Source: Bacteroidetes oral taxon 274 str. F0058 (GTDB lineage: Bacteria; Bacteroidota; Bacteroidia; Bacteroidales; Paludibacteraceae). From it: DNA of 38,355 bases. Below are positions 17,939 to 26,322 of this stretch, piece by piece; positions within the stretch are counted from its first letter, which is position 1; each line of letters starts with the position of its first letter. The notes under the pieces were generated by a model that saw nothing but the letters and a program-made list of their open reading frames with translations, searched no databases and was not told the DNA's origin. The position numbers were made by a program, and so were the translations under genes. The stretch is taken from contig GG774889.1 in the NCBI GenBank assembly GCA_000163695.1, positions 1,099,288-1,137,642 on the forward strand, given 5' to 3'.

Positions 17939-18943
17939 TTAATTATTATTTATTTTCTTCGATTTCGGTTTCGGTGTGAAATTAGATTTACTCATCTTTA
18001 AGTGAGATGCTTTGGGCTGTCGCTTCTTTTGAGGTAAAGCTTCTTCCAGAGGTACTTCATCTTCGATGAACATCGTACTAATATCGAGTTCGGGCGCTTC
18101 TTCCTCTTCCATTGCCTCTATTTCTTTTTCGTTGATTTTTAGTGCAGTCTTTATAGAATCGGGTAGAGGGTATTTTTCGGCATTGAATATTCTTAGTAAT
18201 TTTGCACTATCTATTTGTAAATTAGTTATTTTAGTGTTAGCTTCAAATAAATTTCCCTCTACCTTGATGGGGGCAATATTGGGTTTGTTCTGAGGCGAAA
18301 ACGTATAACGATACCAACGGTTATTGGCAAAAATATTGTTGAACAACTGCTTTACAGTGCCGTCAGAATAGGTTATTCGCAGACTTATACGTGAGTTTTT
18401 CAGAGTATCGTTTACGGTATCGGCGTCATTTGCACGCATAAAAAATTGTAATATAAACCTGTCGGATTCGGCAAAATACGCTGGGTCTGCTATCTCGAAC
18501 CGCAGGCTGTCGTTCTTTGGATTTGATGTGAAGCTATAGCTGTCGGCAAAGTGGTATATATTGACGGTATCGAGAGCTTTGAGTTCGTCTATCAACTTGC
18601 TTTCGGGGTGGAACTTGTAGCTTTCCACATCGGCTTGCAGGTTGTCGATACGAGTTTTCACGTTAGTATATATCTGTTCGAGGCGTTTGGGGTTGCGGGC
18701 ATACCATTCGAGCGATTGTTGGAACTTATCGGCAGTGGTGTTGTATTTGGCGTAAATTTTGTCGTAGTATGCCTGTCGTTCGTTCGGCGACGAGATATTG
18801 TATGAGCTCAGTACGGCATTGCAAAAAGTCATATCGTAGATGATGTTTTCCATCTTTTTGTCGCCTATTATACCGATAGGTTTCATAGAGCAAGCCGTAA
18901 GGGCAACAACCACAAAGAGATACAGGATTCCGTTAAGTCTCAT
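17939..18943 (-). CDS. DUF4296-family lipoprotein
   Basis: 334 residues. A lipoprotein signal with lipobox LTAC (Cys18) precedes a DUF4296 domain at about 20-110 (IGDKKMENIIYDMTFCNAVL and ADKFQQSLEWYARNPKRLEQIY). A poorly conserved beta-rich middle follows, then an acidic stretch (AMEEEEAPELD) and a basic, Lys-rich tail. The family is restricted to Bacteroidota and its function is unknown. It is tightly linked to pgk (2-base gap) and so probably co-transcribed with it. A degenerate -7 box (TATCTTCG on the minus strand, 18955-18962) lies just upstream. Confidence 0.8.
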   Translation of the reverse strand: MRLNGILYLFVVVALTACSMKPIGIIGDKKMENIIYDMTFCNAVLSSYNISSPNERQAYYDKIYAKYNTTADKFQQSLEWYARNPKRLEQIYTNVKTRIDNLQADVESYKFHPESKLIDELKALDTVNIYHFADSYSFTSNPKNDSLRFEIADPAYFAESDRFILQFFMRANDADTVNDTLKNSRISLRITYSDGTVKQLFNNIFANNRWYRYTFSPQNKPNIAPIKVEGNLFEANTKITNLQIDSAKLLRIFNAEKYPLPDSIKTALKINEKEIEAMEEEEAPELDISTMFIEDEVPLEEALPQKKRQPKASHLKMSKSNFTPKPKSKKINNN

Positions 18944-18978
18944 TTTTTTTCTTGCGAAGATAACAAAAAATATTCTTT

Positions 18979-19902
18979 TTACGAAATTTGTCGGTAAATG
19001 TCCAATATTTCGTCTTTGTTTATGCGGTCGAAATGTTCTTTGAAAATAGTTACAAAGTGCCCGCTCATTTCGACAGAGGCAGGCGAGATAGCCAGACGCT
19101 TTGTCTCATCTTCTTCGAAAAACTGTGTGGGGCGGAATTTCTTACGCGGGAAGACAAATATCCGATATTGTCCCTCTTCGAAACAACATATAACGTTGAG
19201 CATATTTGCCTCTATATGAGCCTCGAACATCTGTCGGAAAGTGGCTTTTGCCGCAGTCTCGTCTGAGGTCGATATACAAAATGCCTGTCGTAGATAGTTT
19301 TTGAAAATCTTTACATCGACTGTTCGAGTGCTCTCGACGGTTTCGAAGTAGCTTGGCGGCAGGTTTTTGTAATCTGTTATGACGTTGAAATATCGTTTTT
19401 CGGCTGCCTGAAAATGAGCGTGAAACGGAGCAGAGGCTCCGCAGTTGGCACCATTGTAGAAGATGGCAAAATCCGTTATATTTTTGGCAAAATACAGAAA
19501 ATCATCGAAATAAGGTACTATCACTTGTGGCGTATGCTGCTTATGTGCGATGGTGAAATGTTTTGGGAAAATAGGATAAGGGTTTACCAATATCTGAAAA
19601 TTGCCTACTTCTATGTATCTTTGCTCTTTTGGGCGTAGGTCTGTACACAAGAAACACTTGTCGCGGTCTTCCGAAGGAAGGCAGTTAAGACTGTTGGGCA
19701 GGGTACGCATCGTATCGAGCCTCTGTTTGATGGCTGCCATAGTAGAACGCATACGGGCAGGATTGCAGGTTACGTCTATGTGGAAATCGCCGAAGCAGAA
19801 CCGCTTGCTTACGCTTTTTTGCAAATCGGCGTATTTATCCCTTGCCAACTGCCAATCTTCTATTTCGGAGTCGAATAAGTTATATACTCGTTGTTGCAAC
19901 AT
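18979..19902 (-). CDS. DUF4922 protein with HIT-like nucleotidyltransferase motif
   Basis: 307 residues. The motif GASAPFHAHFQ, with HAHFQ at about 161-165, is the HIT/GalT-superfamily signature (His-x-His-x-Gln) used for covalent nucleotide transfer or hydrolysis. NFQILVNPYPIFPKHFTIAH (about 101-120) is the strand preceding it in such enzymes. A CFLC pair at 83-86 could bind metal. It is annotated in Bacteroidales as DUF4922 or GalT-like; the actual substrate is not established. It lies between the metallophosphatase (16-base gap) and the DUF4296 lipoprotein on the same strand. A sugar-phosphate or dinucleotide phosphorylase is a plausible role. Confidence 0.75.
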   Translation of the reverse strand: MLQQRVYNLFDSEIEDWQLARDKYADLQKSVSKRFCFGDFHIDVTCNPARMRSTMAAIKQRLDTMRTLPNSLNCLPSEDRDKCFLCTDLRPKEQRYIEVGNFQILVNPYPIFPKHFTIAHKQHTPQVIVPYFDDFLYFAKNITDFAIFYNGANCGASAPFHAHFQAAEKRYFNVITDYKNLPPSYFETVESTRTVDVKIFKNYLRQAFCISTSDETAAKATFRQMFEAHIEANMLNVICCFEEGQYRIFVFPRKKFRPTQFFEEDETKRLAISPASVEMSGHFVTIFKEHFDRINKDEILDIYRQIS

Positions 19903-19918
19903 CCAAACGGCTGTCTCA

Positions 19919-20728
19919 TTAAAATTCTACCACCACTTTGTCCATCTCCAGACCCGATTTGTGTGTGGTCAGGTAATGTACGGGTTTTCCGATAGCGTTG
20001 GTTATAATCGTATCTTTACGCACTTGGTGAGTATGTCCTCCAAGTATAAGGTCTATATTCTTACTATTGGTAGCAAGGGTAGAGTCGTTGTCTCTGCCGT
20101 CTGTAAAATAGCCGAGATGAGAGAGGGCTATGATGAAGTCTATTCCGCTGTTTTTCAGACTGTCGGCGTAATAATTACCCCGCTCGATAGGATTCTGATA
20201 TTTTACGGGAGCGAAGTTGGATTGCAGTATAAGACTTTCGGGTGATACTCCGAAGCCTATTACGGCTATTTTCAGACCTCCTTTATTTATAACGGTGTAA
20301 GGCTTTACAATGTCTTCGAGCGGAGTACCTTTCACATCGTAATTACACGACACTATTGGGAAAGAGGCTAATTTCAGAAACATAGCCAGAGTATCCAGAC
20401 CGTAGTCGAACTCGTGGTTGCCGAGTGTTACGGCATCGTATCCGAGACGGTTGTAGGCGGCAATCTCTATGCGACCGTGATATATATTGAAGTATGGTGT
20501 ACCCTGCATCATATCGCCTGCATCCAGTAGTATATTGAGCGGATATACCTTTCGCAGACTATCGACTACATCTGCTCTGGCAGCAAAACCTCCTTTGCCG
20601 TCCTTGGCTTCGACCTGCGAATGCGAATCATTGGTGCAGAGTATCAGTAATTCTTGTTTTTTGTCTGAGCAGCAAGTAAATATGGATACTGCCATTATTG
20701 TCAAAATAAATTTTATTCCTTTGTTCAT
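19919..20728 (-). CDS. 5'-nucleotidase-like metallophosphatase, lipoprotein
   Basis: 269 residues. The N-terminus MNKGIKFILTIMAVSIFTCCSD looks like a lipoprotein signal with Cys19/20. The calcineurin-like dimetal motifs are complete: NDSHS (33-37), DAGD (69-72), GNHEFD (103-108), a later SHLG and GGHTH near 230. It would hydrolyse nucleotides or other phosphoesters in the periplasm. Only the N-terminal metallophosphatase domain of the UshA type is present; the 5'-nucleotidase C-terminal domain that recognises the nucleotide is absent and no neighbour encodes it. It starts 28 bases after RNase R and is followed by DUF4922. Confidence 0.85.
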   Translation of the reverse strand: MNKGIKFILTIMAVSIFTCCSDKKQELLILCTNDSHSQVEAKDGKGGFAARADVVDSLRKVYPLNILLDAGDMMQGTPYFNIYHGRIEIAAYNRLGYDAVTLGNHEFDYGLDTLAMFLKLASFPIVSCNYDVKGTPLEDIVKPYTVINKGGLKIAVIGFGVSPESLILQSNFAPVKYQNPIERGNYYADSLKNSGIDFIIALSHLGYFTDGRDNDSTLATNSKNIDLILGGHTHQVRKDTIITNAIGKPVHYLTTHKSGLEMDKVVVEF

Positions 20729-20756
20729 AATTTTATTTTTTTGCTATGAAAAATAT

Positions 20757-22898
20757 TTATTTGTCTCTGACTATTTCAAAATCAAGATATTTCTTTATCA
20801 AATCGGCTTTTACTACCCTTATGCGTATGTCGTCGCCAATCTGATATTTGCGTTGAGTACGTCTGCCGATTATACAGTAGTTTTTTTCGTCGTATACATA
20901 CACATCATCTTCCAGGTCGCGTATATATACCATTCCTTCACACTTGTTTTCGTTTATCTCTACATAGATACCCCAAGTACTGATACCCGATATTACTCCG
21001 TCGTATACCTTGCCTATCTTGTCTGCCATAAACTCTATCTGTTTGTATTTAATAGAGGCTCTTTCGGCTTGTGCAGCAAGCTGTTCCATATCCGACGAAT
21101 GTTTGCACAGGCTCTCGTAGTCGGTACGGTCTATCGTCTGTTGAGGCACTTTATCGGCATATTTTGTCAGCAACCGATGCACCATCATATCTGGATAGCG
21201 ACGTATGGGCGAAGTGAAGTGTGTGTAATATTTCATTGCCAAGCCATAGTGTCCGATGTTTTTAGTAGAATAGGCTGCTTTTGCCATAGAACGAATGGCG
21301 AGGGTCTCTATCATATTTTGTTCTTTTTTGCCCTCTATCTGGTCGAGCAGATGGTTGATTGATGAAGATACAGCCGTTTTCTTGCCATCGGTCTTTATTT
21401 TATATCCGAATTTTTTGATAAATGTGGCGAAATTCGACAACTTCTCGGGATTCGGGACGTCGTGGATACGGTAAACGAATGTCTTGGGTTTTTCCCTATT
21501 GCGTGGCATACCGATGTGTTGAGCTACATATTTGTTTGCAAGTAACATAAACTCTTCGATGAGTTTATTACTGTCTTTCGATTCCTTGAAAAATACTGAA
21601 ACGGGTTTTCCCGTATCGTCTATTTCGAACCGTACCTCAGAGCGTTCGAAGGCGATGGCTCCTGAGGCAAAGCGTTTCTCACGCAGTTTCTTTGCTAAAT
21701 CGTTCAGTCGCAGTACCTCCGTGGCAAAATCGCCTTTGCCTGTCTCTATTATTTCCTGAGCCTCTTCGTATGTGAAGCGTCTGTCGGATTTGATGACCGT
21801 GCGGGCTATTTTATAGTCGATGACTTCTGCCAAGTCGTTGATTGTGAATATACACGAATATGTAAGTTTCTCCTCGTCGGGGCGTAACGAGCAGATGAAG
21901 TTGCTGAGATGTTCGGGGAGCATCGGCACAGTCCTGTCTACGAGGTATACCGATGTAGCCCGCTTGACAGCCTCTTGGTCGATGATACCGCCCTCAGGTA
22001 CGAAGTGGGTAACATCGGCGATGTGTACGCCTACTTCCCATAATCCGTCGCCTAAATCTTTGATAGACAGAGCGTCGTCGAAGTCTTTGGCGTCGCGTGG
22101 GTCGATAGTAAATGTCGTCGTTGTGCGGAAGTCTATACGGCGTTTTATCTCGTCTTCGGTTATTGTCTCGGGTATTTTATTGGCTTCTTTTTCTATCTCT
22201 TGCGGGTACGAGTAGGGTAGTCCGTATTCTGCCAATATTGCGTGCATTTCGGTATTGTTATTGCCTGTATCGCCGAGTATATCCACTATCTCGCCGATAG
22301 GGTTTTCGTATTTGTCGCCCCAATAGGTGATGGCGGCTATACACTTCTGTCCGTTTTTGGCTCCCTTGGTTTTGTCGGGCGGTATTATGATATTCATCGG
22401 CAACTGTTTGTTGTTGGCTTTCAGTATAGTAACTCCGTGCTTCGAGTCTATTATGCCCACGAACCGTTCTCTTACCCGTTCGATGATCTCTACTACTTCG
22501 CCTTCGAGCTCTTTTTTGCGTCGCAGAGGGTAGAGCATCACTTTCACTTTGTCGCCGTTGAGGGCACGGTTCATCGAACGTTCGGCGATGAATACCGATT
22601 CGCTGCCGTCGTCGGGGACGAGATATGTTTTGTGTGCTACGCTCTGTCGGTCTATTGTTCCTGTTATGTAAGCCGCTGTGATATTGGCAATAAACTTACC
22701 CTGCGATACTTGTCGGATTATCTTCTGCTCTGCCATATCGAGCAATATGTCGCCGACGGCGTTTTTGTCTTCTTTTCGGTTTAACCCAATTGCGTGCGAT
22801 ATCTGTCTGTAATTAAATGATTTGGTTGGGTTGTTCCGAAAAATATCAGATATTTTGTTGTATACTATCTGACGTTTGTTCTGCTTCTTATTGCTCAT
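20757..22898 (-). CDS. rnr: ribonuclease R
   Basis: 713 residues. This 3'-to-5' exoribonuclease degrades structured RNA. An N-terminal winged-helix-like segment (about 10-75) and cold-shock OB domains (about 75-230) precede the RNB catalytic domain, with its metal-binding cluster TIDPRDAKDFDDALS at about 264-278. The characteristic HFTSPIRRYPDMMVHRLL lies near 575-595. The C-terminal S1 domain starts at about 634 (GKVYDGVISGISTWGIYVE). It lacks the long basic tail of the E. coli enzyme. It follows the SIMPL gene by 20 bases and is probably transcribed with the metallophosphatase downstream. Confidence 0.95.
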   Translation of the reverse strand: MSNKKQNKRQIVYNKISDIFRNNPTKSFNYRQISHAIGLNRKEDKNAVGDILLDMAEQKIIRQVSQGKFIANITAAYITGTIDRQSVAHKTYLVPDDGSESVFIAERSMNRALNGDKVKVMLYPLRRKKELEGEVVEIIERVRERFVGIIDSKHGVTILKANNKQLPMNIIIPPDKTKGAKNGQKCIAAITYWGDKYENPIGEIVDILGDTGNNNTEMHAILAEYGLPYSYPQEIEKEANKIPETITEDEIKRRIDFRTTTTFTIDPRDAKDFDDALSIKDLGDGLWEVGVHIADVTHFVPEGGIIDQEAVKRATSVYLVDRTVPMLPEHLSNFICSLRPDEEKLTYSCIFTINDLAEVIDYKIARTVIKSDRRFTYEEAQEIIETGKGDFATEVLRLNDLAKKLREKRFASGAIAFERSEVRFEIDDTGKPVSVFFKESKDSNKLIEEFMLLANKYVAQHIGMPRNREKPKTFVYRIHDVPNPEKLSNFATFIKKFGYKIKTDGKKTAVSSSINHLLDQIEGKKEQNMIETLAIRSMAKAAYSTKNIGHYGLAMKYYTHFTSPIRRYPDMMVHRLLTKYADKVPQQTIDRTDYESLCKHSSDMEQLAAQAERASIKYKQIEFMADKIGKVYDGVISGISTWGIYVEINENKCEGMVYIRDLEDDVYVYDEKNYCIIGRRTQRKYQIGDDIRIRVVKADLIKKYLDFEIVRDK

Positions 22899-22918
22899 TG
22901 GCTATCAGGATAATCGTA

Positions 22919-23641
22919 TTACTTTATGGAATATTCTATATACAGATCTGCCTGTATTTTGAGAGTTCCTTTGTTGATACTTACGACTGAGCCTTCGTCC
23001 ATCGAAGACATCTCTGCTTTGGCAAGCCCAAGTTCGTTATAGCCGCGATATTGAGGTATGGCTGGCGAAGAGTACTCGCCGTTCAAGATACGGATTATCT
23101 CTTTGTTCTTTTCAGGGAGACGTGTAAGTAGTTTATCTACAATATCATTCGCTTTCGATAGGGCATTCAGATAGGCTTCGTTCTTGATGCTGTCTATCTT
23201 GGAATGTGTATAGTTGAGCCCGCCAACCTCTGCGTTTTTATTCTCCAGTAGGTCTGAGTATATAGCTTCGAGTTTGTTTATGTCTCTGACAGTTACAAAA
23301 ATACTTGTAGACGATTTGTATCCTTCGAATACCCTTTTATTGTTCTGCCACGTATAACTCTTATGCATATTTACCGATGTTGTCATTATGTCTTTGGAGG
23401 CTATGCCAGACGACTGCAGTTTTTTTATCAGTGAGGCAGATTTTTCGACAAGACATTTTTTAGAATTTGCTAAGTTGACGTCCAAACAATTGAGGTCTAT
23501 GTTGAATGTTGCCATATCGGGTATTACTTCGACCTCGCCCACGGAGTGTATCTTGATAGTTTTGTTAGTGTTGGGCTCTGTGGCACACAACATACCTGCA
23601 CCTGTAAGTGCAATAAATATAATCACGAAGAATCTTTTCAT
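22919..23641 (-). CDS. exported SIMPL-domain (DUF541) protein
   Basis: 240 residues. The signal peptide (about 1-20, with FVIIFIALTGAGMLCA) is followed by a SIMPL/DUF541 domain over nearly all the rest. GEVEVIPDMATFNIDL is the hallmark opening, TTSVNMHKSYTW and YKSSTSIFVTVRDINKL are the middle strands, and EAYLNALSKANDIVDKL is the conserved helix. These are periplasmic or surface proteins of unclear role, sometimes oligomeric. It lies between the GT2 glycosyltransferase (56-base gap) and RNase R (20-base gap) on one strand. Cys19 could mark a lipobox, but LCAT is a weak match. Confidence 0.85.
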   Translation of the reverse strand: MKRFFVIIFIALTGAGMLCATEPNTNKTIKIHSVGEVEVIPDMATFNIDLNCLDVNLANSKKCLVEKSASLIKKLQSSGIASKDIMTTSVNMHKSYTWQNNKRVFEGYKSSTSIFVTVRDINKLEAIYSDLLENKNAEVGGLNYTHSKIDSIKNEAYLNALSKANDIVDKLLTRLPEKNKEIIRILNGEYSSPAIPQYRGYNELGLAKAEMSSMDEGSVVSINKGTLKIQADLYIEYSIK

Positions 23642-23697
23642 AAAATTTCGAATATTTGTTTTTTTATTAAAGTTATTTTGTTATAAATATTTGATTA

Positions 23698-24429
23698 TTA
23701 ATTGTATTTTCTAAACCAACTGTCTATTTTCAGACGTAACACCCCAAATAGAGCTTCCGAAAATATGCCTCCGCTCATCTTCGACACGCCGAGTTTGCGA
23801 TTGACGAATATGATGGGTACTTCTTTGATTTTGAAGCCATATTTGAATGCCGTGAATTTCATCTCTATCTGGAAGGCATAGCCTTTGAAACGTATTTTAT
23901 CGAGTTCGAACCGTTTTAGTACACGGCGTGTGTAGCAAACGAACCCCGCAGTAGTGTCTTTTACCTTGAGTCCTGTAATTATACGTACGTATATAGAGGC
24001 AAAATACGACATCAATATTCTTCCGATAGGCCAGTTTACTACGCTTACCAGGTTGTTTACGTACCGTGAGCCTACGGATACGTCGGCACCTCCTGTGTGG
24101 CAGGCTGCGTATAGATTGAGCAAATCTTTGGGTGGGTGCGAAAAGTCGGCGTCCATCTCGAAGATATACTCATAGCTACGCTCCAAAGCCCAGCGAAAAC
24201 CTGCTATGTATGCCGTGCCAAGCCCGAGTTTGCCGCTGCGTTCGACCAAATGTAGACGTTCGGGAAACTCCGTTTGCAGGCGTTTCACTATGCCGGCAGT
24301 GCCGTCGGGCGAACCGTCGTCTATTATCAGAATGTCGAAACCGTGAGGCAGATAAAAAACCGCCCTGATGATGTTCTCGATATTTTCTTTCTCGTTGTAG
24401 GTGGGGATAATTACTACCGAATCGTTCAT
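23698..24429 (-). CDS. polyprenol-phosphate mannosyltransferase-like GT2
   Basis: 243 residues. Single-domain GT-A glycosyltransferase of the DPM1 type. It shows IIPTYNEKENI (7-17), the UDP/GDP-binding IIDDGSPDGT (35-44) and the metal-binding EMDADFSHPP (91-100). GSRYVNN, TAGFVCYTRRVL and FVNRKLGVSKMS are diagnostic for dolichol/polyprenol monophosphate mannose synthases. It would move mannose or a related hexose from GDP-sugar to undecaprenyl phosphate on the cytoplasmic face, feeding lipid-linked glycosylation. No transmembrane tail is present. It has its own -7 box at 24467-24474. The sugar donor is inferred from the family, not shown. Confidence 0.88.
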   Translation of the reverse strand: MNDSVVIIPTYNEKENIENIIRAVFYLPHGFDILIIDDGSPDGTAGIVKRLQTEFPERLHLVERSGKLGLGTAYIAGFRWALERSYEYIFEMDADFSHPPKDLLNLYAACHTGGADVSVGSRYVNNLVSVVNWPIGRILMSYFASIYVRIITGLKVKDTTAGFVCYTRRVLKRFELDKIRFKGYAFQIEMKFTAFKYGFKIKEVPIIFVNRKLGVSKMSGGIFSEALFGVLRLKIDSWFRKYN

Positions 24430-24466
24430 AAAGACTTGTATGTTTTTTGAATTATAAACAGAGTTA

Positions 24467-24474
24467 CAAAGGTA
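24467..24474 (-). promoter_or_regulatory. Bacteroidota -7 box for the GT2 gene
   Basis: TACCTTTG on the minus strand, 38 bases before the ATG. A possible -33 TTTG lies at 24497-24500, with a longish 22-base spacing. Confidence 0.55.
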
Positions 24475-24500
24475 TAAAAATTTATCGTTACTACCGCAAA

Positions 24501-24562
24501 AAACTCTGTCTCCCTACCCAAGAGGGAATATTTCGTCGAGAGTCGACAGTACCGATACGTCA
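24501..24562 (-). other. possible structured terminator region after the DHH gene
   Basis: In the 186-base gap between the DHH gene and the GT2 gene. On the minus strand there are two small hairpins (GTCGA/TCGAC at 24535-24547 and TCCCT/AGGGA at 24511-24527) inside an outer CTGTC/GACAG pairing, then a T-run around 24498-24503. It fits a terminator for the DHH gene overlapping the GT2 promoter. No known RNA family was recognised. Confidence 0.35.
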
Positions 24563-24615
24563 TTTTTTTTCTTCAAAATATTTATATGTCTTATTTTGAG
24601 GATTTTATGCTCGTG

Positions 24616-25638
24616 TTACTGTTCGTATTTTTTACGATTTCGTATAGCTTCCTCAATCATATCGATTGTTTTTTTCATCGAAAAATAGCTCTCGCCGCCG
24701 GCTGCATTTAGATGTCCGCCTCCTTTGAACTCCTCTGCCATTTTATTGGCTGGGAATGAGCCTTGCGAACGAAACGATATTTTTATCTTTTCTTTGTCTT
24801 GGCGTGCGAGTATCGATATATCGATGTCTTTTATAGAAAACGGCATATTTACAAACCCTTCGGTATCACCTATTTGATAGTTGTAGTGCTCACATTCGGC
24901 TAATGTGAGATATATCAAGGCGGCTCGCTGTTCTTTGTAAATTTTCATCTTTTTCGACAGGCAGTAGCCCATAAGCCTCATTCTATCAACGGAATACGTA
25001 CTGAAAACACGATTGTATATCTCGTCTTTATTTATGCCTATTTTTAGCAACTCGTTTATAATCAGGTATATTTCAGGGCTTTGCGAATTGTACGAGAAAT
25101 TTCCTGTATCGGTCATCATACCCGTGTAGATACACTCGGCAATTTTCAGATCTATGTCCCGTTGTTGTCCCATTCTGCATATTAGCCTGAATATCAGCTC
25201 CGAGGTCGAAGATATTTCGGGATACGATATACAGATGTCGCACTCTATATCGGGATATGGGTGGTGGTCTATGAGTACTTTGCGGGCAGTAGAGGAGGCA
25301 GCCGAGTTTTTCAACCAATTGATACGGCTGAGAGTATTGAAGTCGAGGAAAAATATCGTATCCGCTTCTGCTACTGTCTTGTCTGCCAGCTCGTTGTCGT
25401 CGAGAGCAACTACTATTTCTTCGCTACCTGGCATCCAAGCTAAAAATTCGGGAAACTTATTGGGTACCACTATTTTGGCTTTCTTGCCAATACCTTTTAG
25501 AAACCACCATAAGCCAAGCGACGAACCGAGTGCGTCGCCGTCGGGCGAAATATGTGTCAATATCGTTATCTGTCGGGCATTGTCTATCAGTTGTTTGGTT
25601 TGTGTTATTTGTTCTTCGGTTATTATGTTGGTAAGCAT
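24616..25638 (-). CDS. DHH-family phosphoesterase (NrnA-like oligoribonuclease/pAp phosphatase)
   Basis: 340 residues, typical of NrnA. The DHH domain has THISPDGDALGSS (28-40) with the metal-binding aspartates, FLDFN near 96, the DHH triad itself in IDHHPYPD (about 123-130) and MMTDTGNF near 188. The DHHA1 domain ends in EFKGGGHLNAAGG (about 308-320), the RNA-binding glycine motif. NrnA degrades very short RNAs and can dephosphorylate pAp; a cyclic dinucleotide (pApA/c-di-AMP) phosphodiesterase is the main alternative. It lies 14 bases after the Sua5-like gene and is probably transcribed with it. Confidence 0.88.
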   Translation of the reverse strand: MLTNIITEEQITQTKQLIDNARQITILTHISPDGDALGSSLGLWWFLKGIGKKAKIVVPNKFPEFLAWMPGSEEIVVALDDNELADKTVAEADTIFFLDFNTLSRINWLKNSAASSTARKVLIDHHPYPDIECDICISYPEISSTSELIFRLICRMGQQRDIDLKIAECIYTGMMTDTGNFSYNSQSPEIYLIINELLKIGINKDEIYNRVFSTYSVDRMRLMGYCLSKKMKIYKEQRAALIYLTLAECEHYNYQIGDTEGFVNMPFSIKDIDISILARQDKEKIKISFRSQGSFPANKMAEEFKGGGHLNAAGGESYFSMKKTIDMIEEAIRNRKKYEQ

Positions 25639-25652
25639 TTGTGGTTGTTTTT

Positions 25653-26258
25653 TTAGTTCAAAATTCCTTTGCCCTGTCGTATTATTTCGGGTTCGTTTTG
25701 TGTACAGTCCACTATTGTAGATGGTGTATTGTCTCCAAAACCACCGTCGATAACCATATCGACAACGTCTTCGTATTTTTCTGTAAGCAGTTCGGGGTCG
25801 GTTTCGTATTCGGTGATATCGTCGATGGCTATGACCGATGTGGTGAATATAGGGTTTCCGAGCTGTCTTACAATATCAAGTGCGATGTTGTTTTTGGGCA
25901 TACGTATACCTATCGTTTTACGGTCTTTTAGTATCGAAGGCAGTTGTCTGCTGCCGTTGAGAAGAAAAGTGAATGCCCCGGGAAGATTCTTTTTGAGCAG
26001 CTTAAACGTATCTGTCGATATTTTGGCGTAATTGCTTATATTACTGAGATCTTGGCATACGATAGCCATACGCGATTTTTGCGGATTGAGGTGCTTGAGG
26101 CGACATATTTTTTCTATCGCTTTGGGATGGAAAATATCGCACCCGAAGGCGTAGACCGTATCTGTCGGATATATTATAACCCCGCCATTTTTAAGCACTT
26201 CTATTACCTTTGCTATCTGATGTTCGTTAGGGTTTTCTTCGTAAATTCTGACGTGCAT
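25653..26258 (-). CDS. Sua5/YciO/YrdC-family protein
   Basis: 201 residues from ATG 26258 (MHVRIYEENPNEHQIAKV). An ATG at 26291 is rejected because it lies on the -7 box. A YrdC-like fold covers the whole length: GGVIIYPTDTVYAFGCD (about 25-41) and KSRMAIVCQDLSNIS are the nucleotide/threonine-binding motifs, followed by LPGAFTFLL and the IGIRMP strand. TsaC/Sua5 makes threonylcarbamoyl-AMP for tRNA t6A37. This short form lacks the Sua5 C-terminal domain and could be the YciO paralogue, whose role is less clear. It is followed by the DHH gene after 14 bases. Confidence 0.85.
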   Translation of the reverse strand: MHVRIYEENPNEHQIAKVIEVLKNGGVIIYPTDTVYAFGCDIFHPKAIEKICRLKHLNPQKSRMAIVCQDLSNISNYAKISTDTFKLLKKNLPGAFTFLLNGSRQLPSILKDRKTIGIRMPKNNIALDIVRQLGNPIFTTSVIAIDDITEYETDPELLTEKYEDVVDMVIDGGFGDNTPSTIVDCTQNEPEIIRQGKGILN

Positions 26259-26290
26259 TCTTGGTATGATGTGTTTTTTGAAATTAAGCA

Positions 26291-26298
26291 CAAAGGTA
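26291..26298 (-). promoter_or_regulatory. Bacteroidota -7 box for the Sua5/YciO gene
   Basis: TACCTTTG on the minus strand, 33 bases before the chosen ATG at 26258. Confidence 0.6.
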
Positions 26299-26322
26299 AT
26301 AAAATATAATTAAAGCTGCCGT

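Noticed and set aside
26259..26291. 11-codon upstream start of the Sua5/YciO gene
   Set aside because: The upstream ATG lies on the -7 box itself; family similarity begins at MHVRIYEE.
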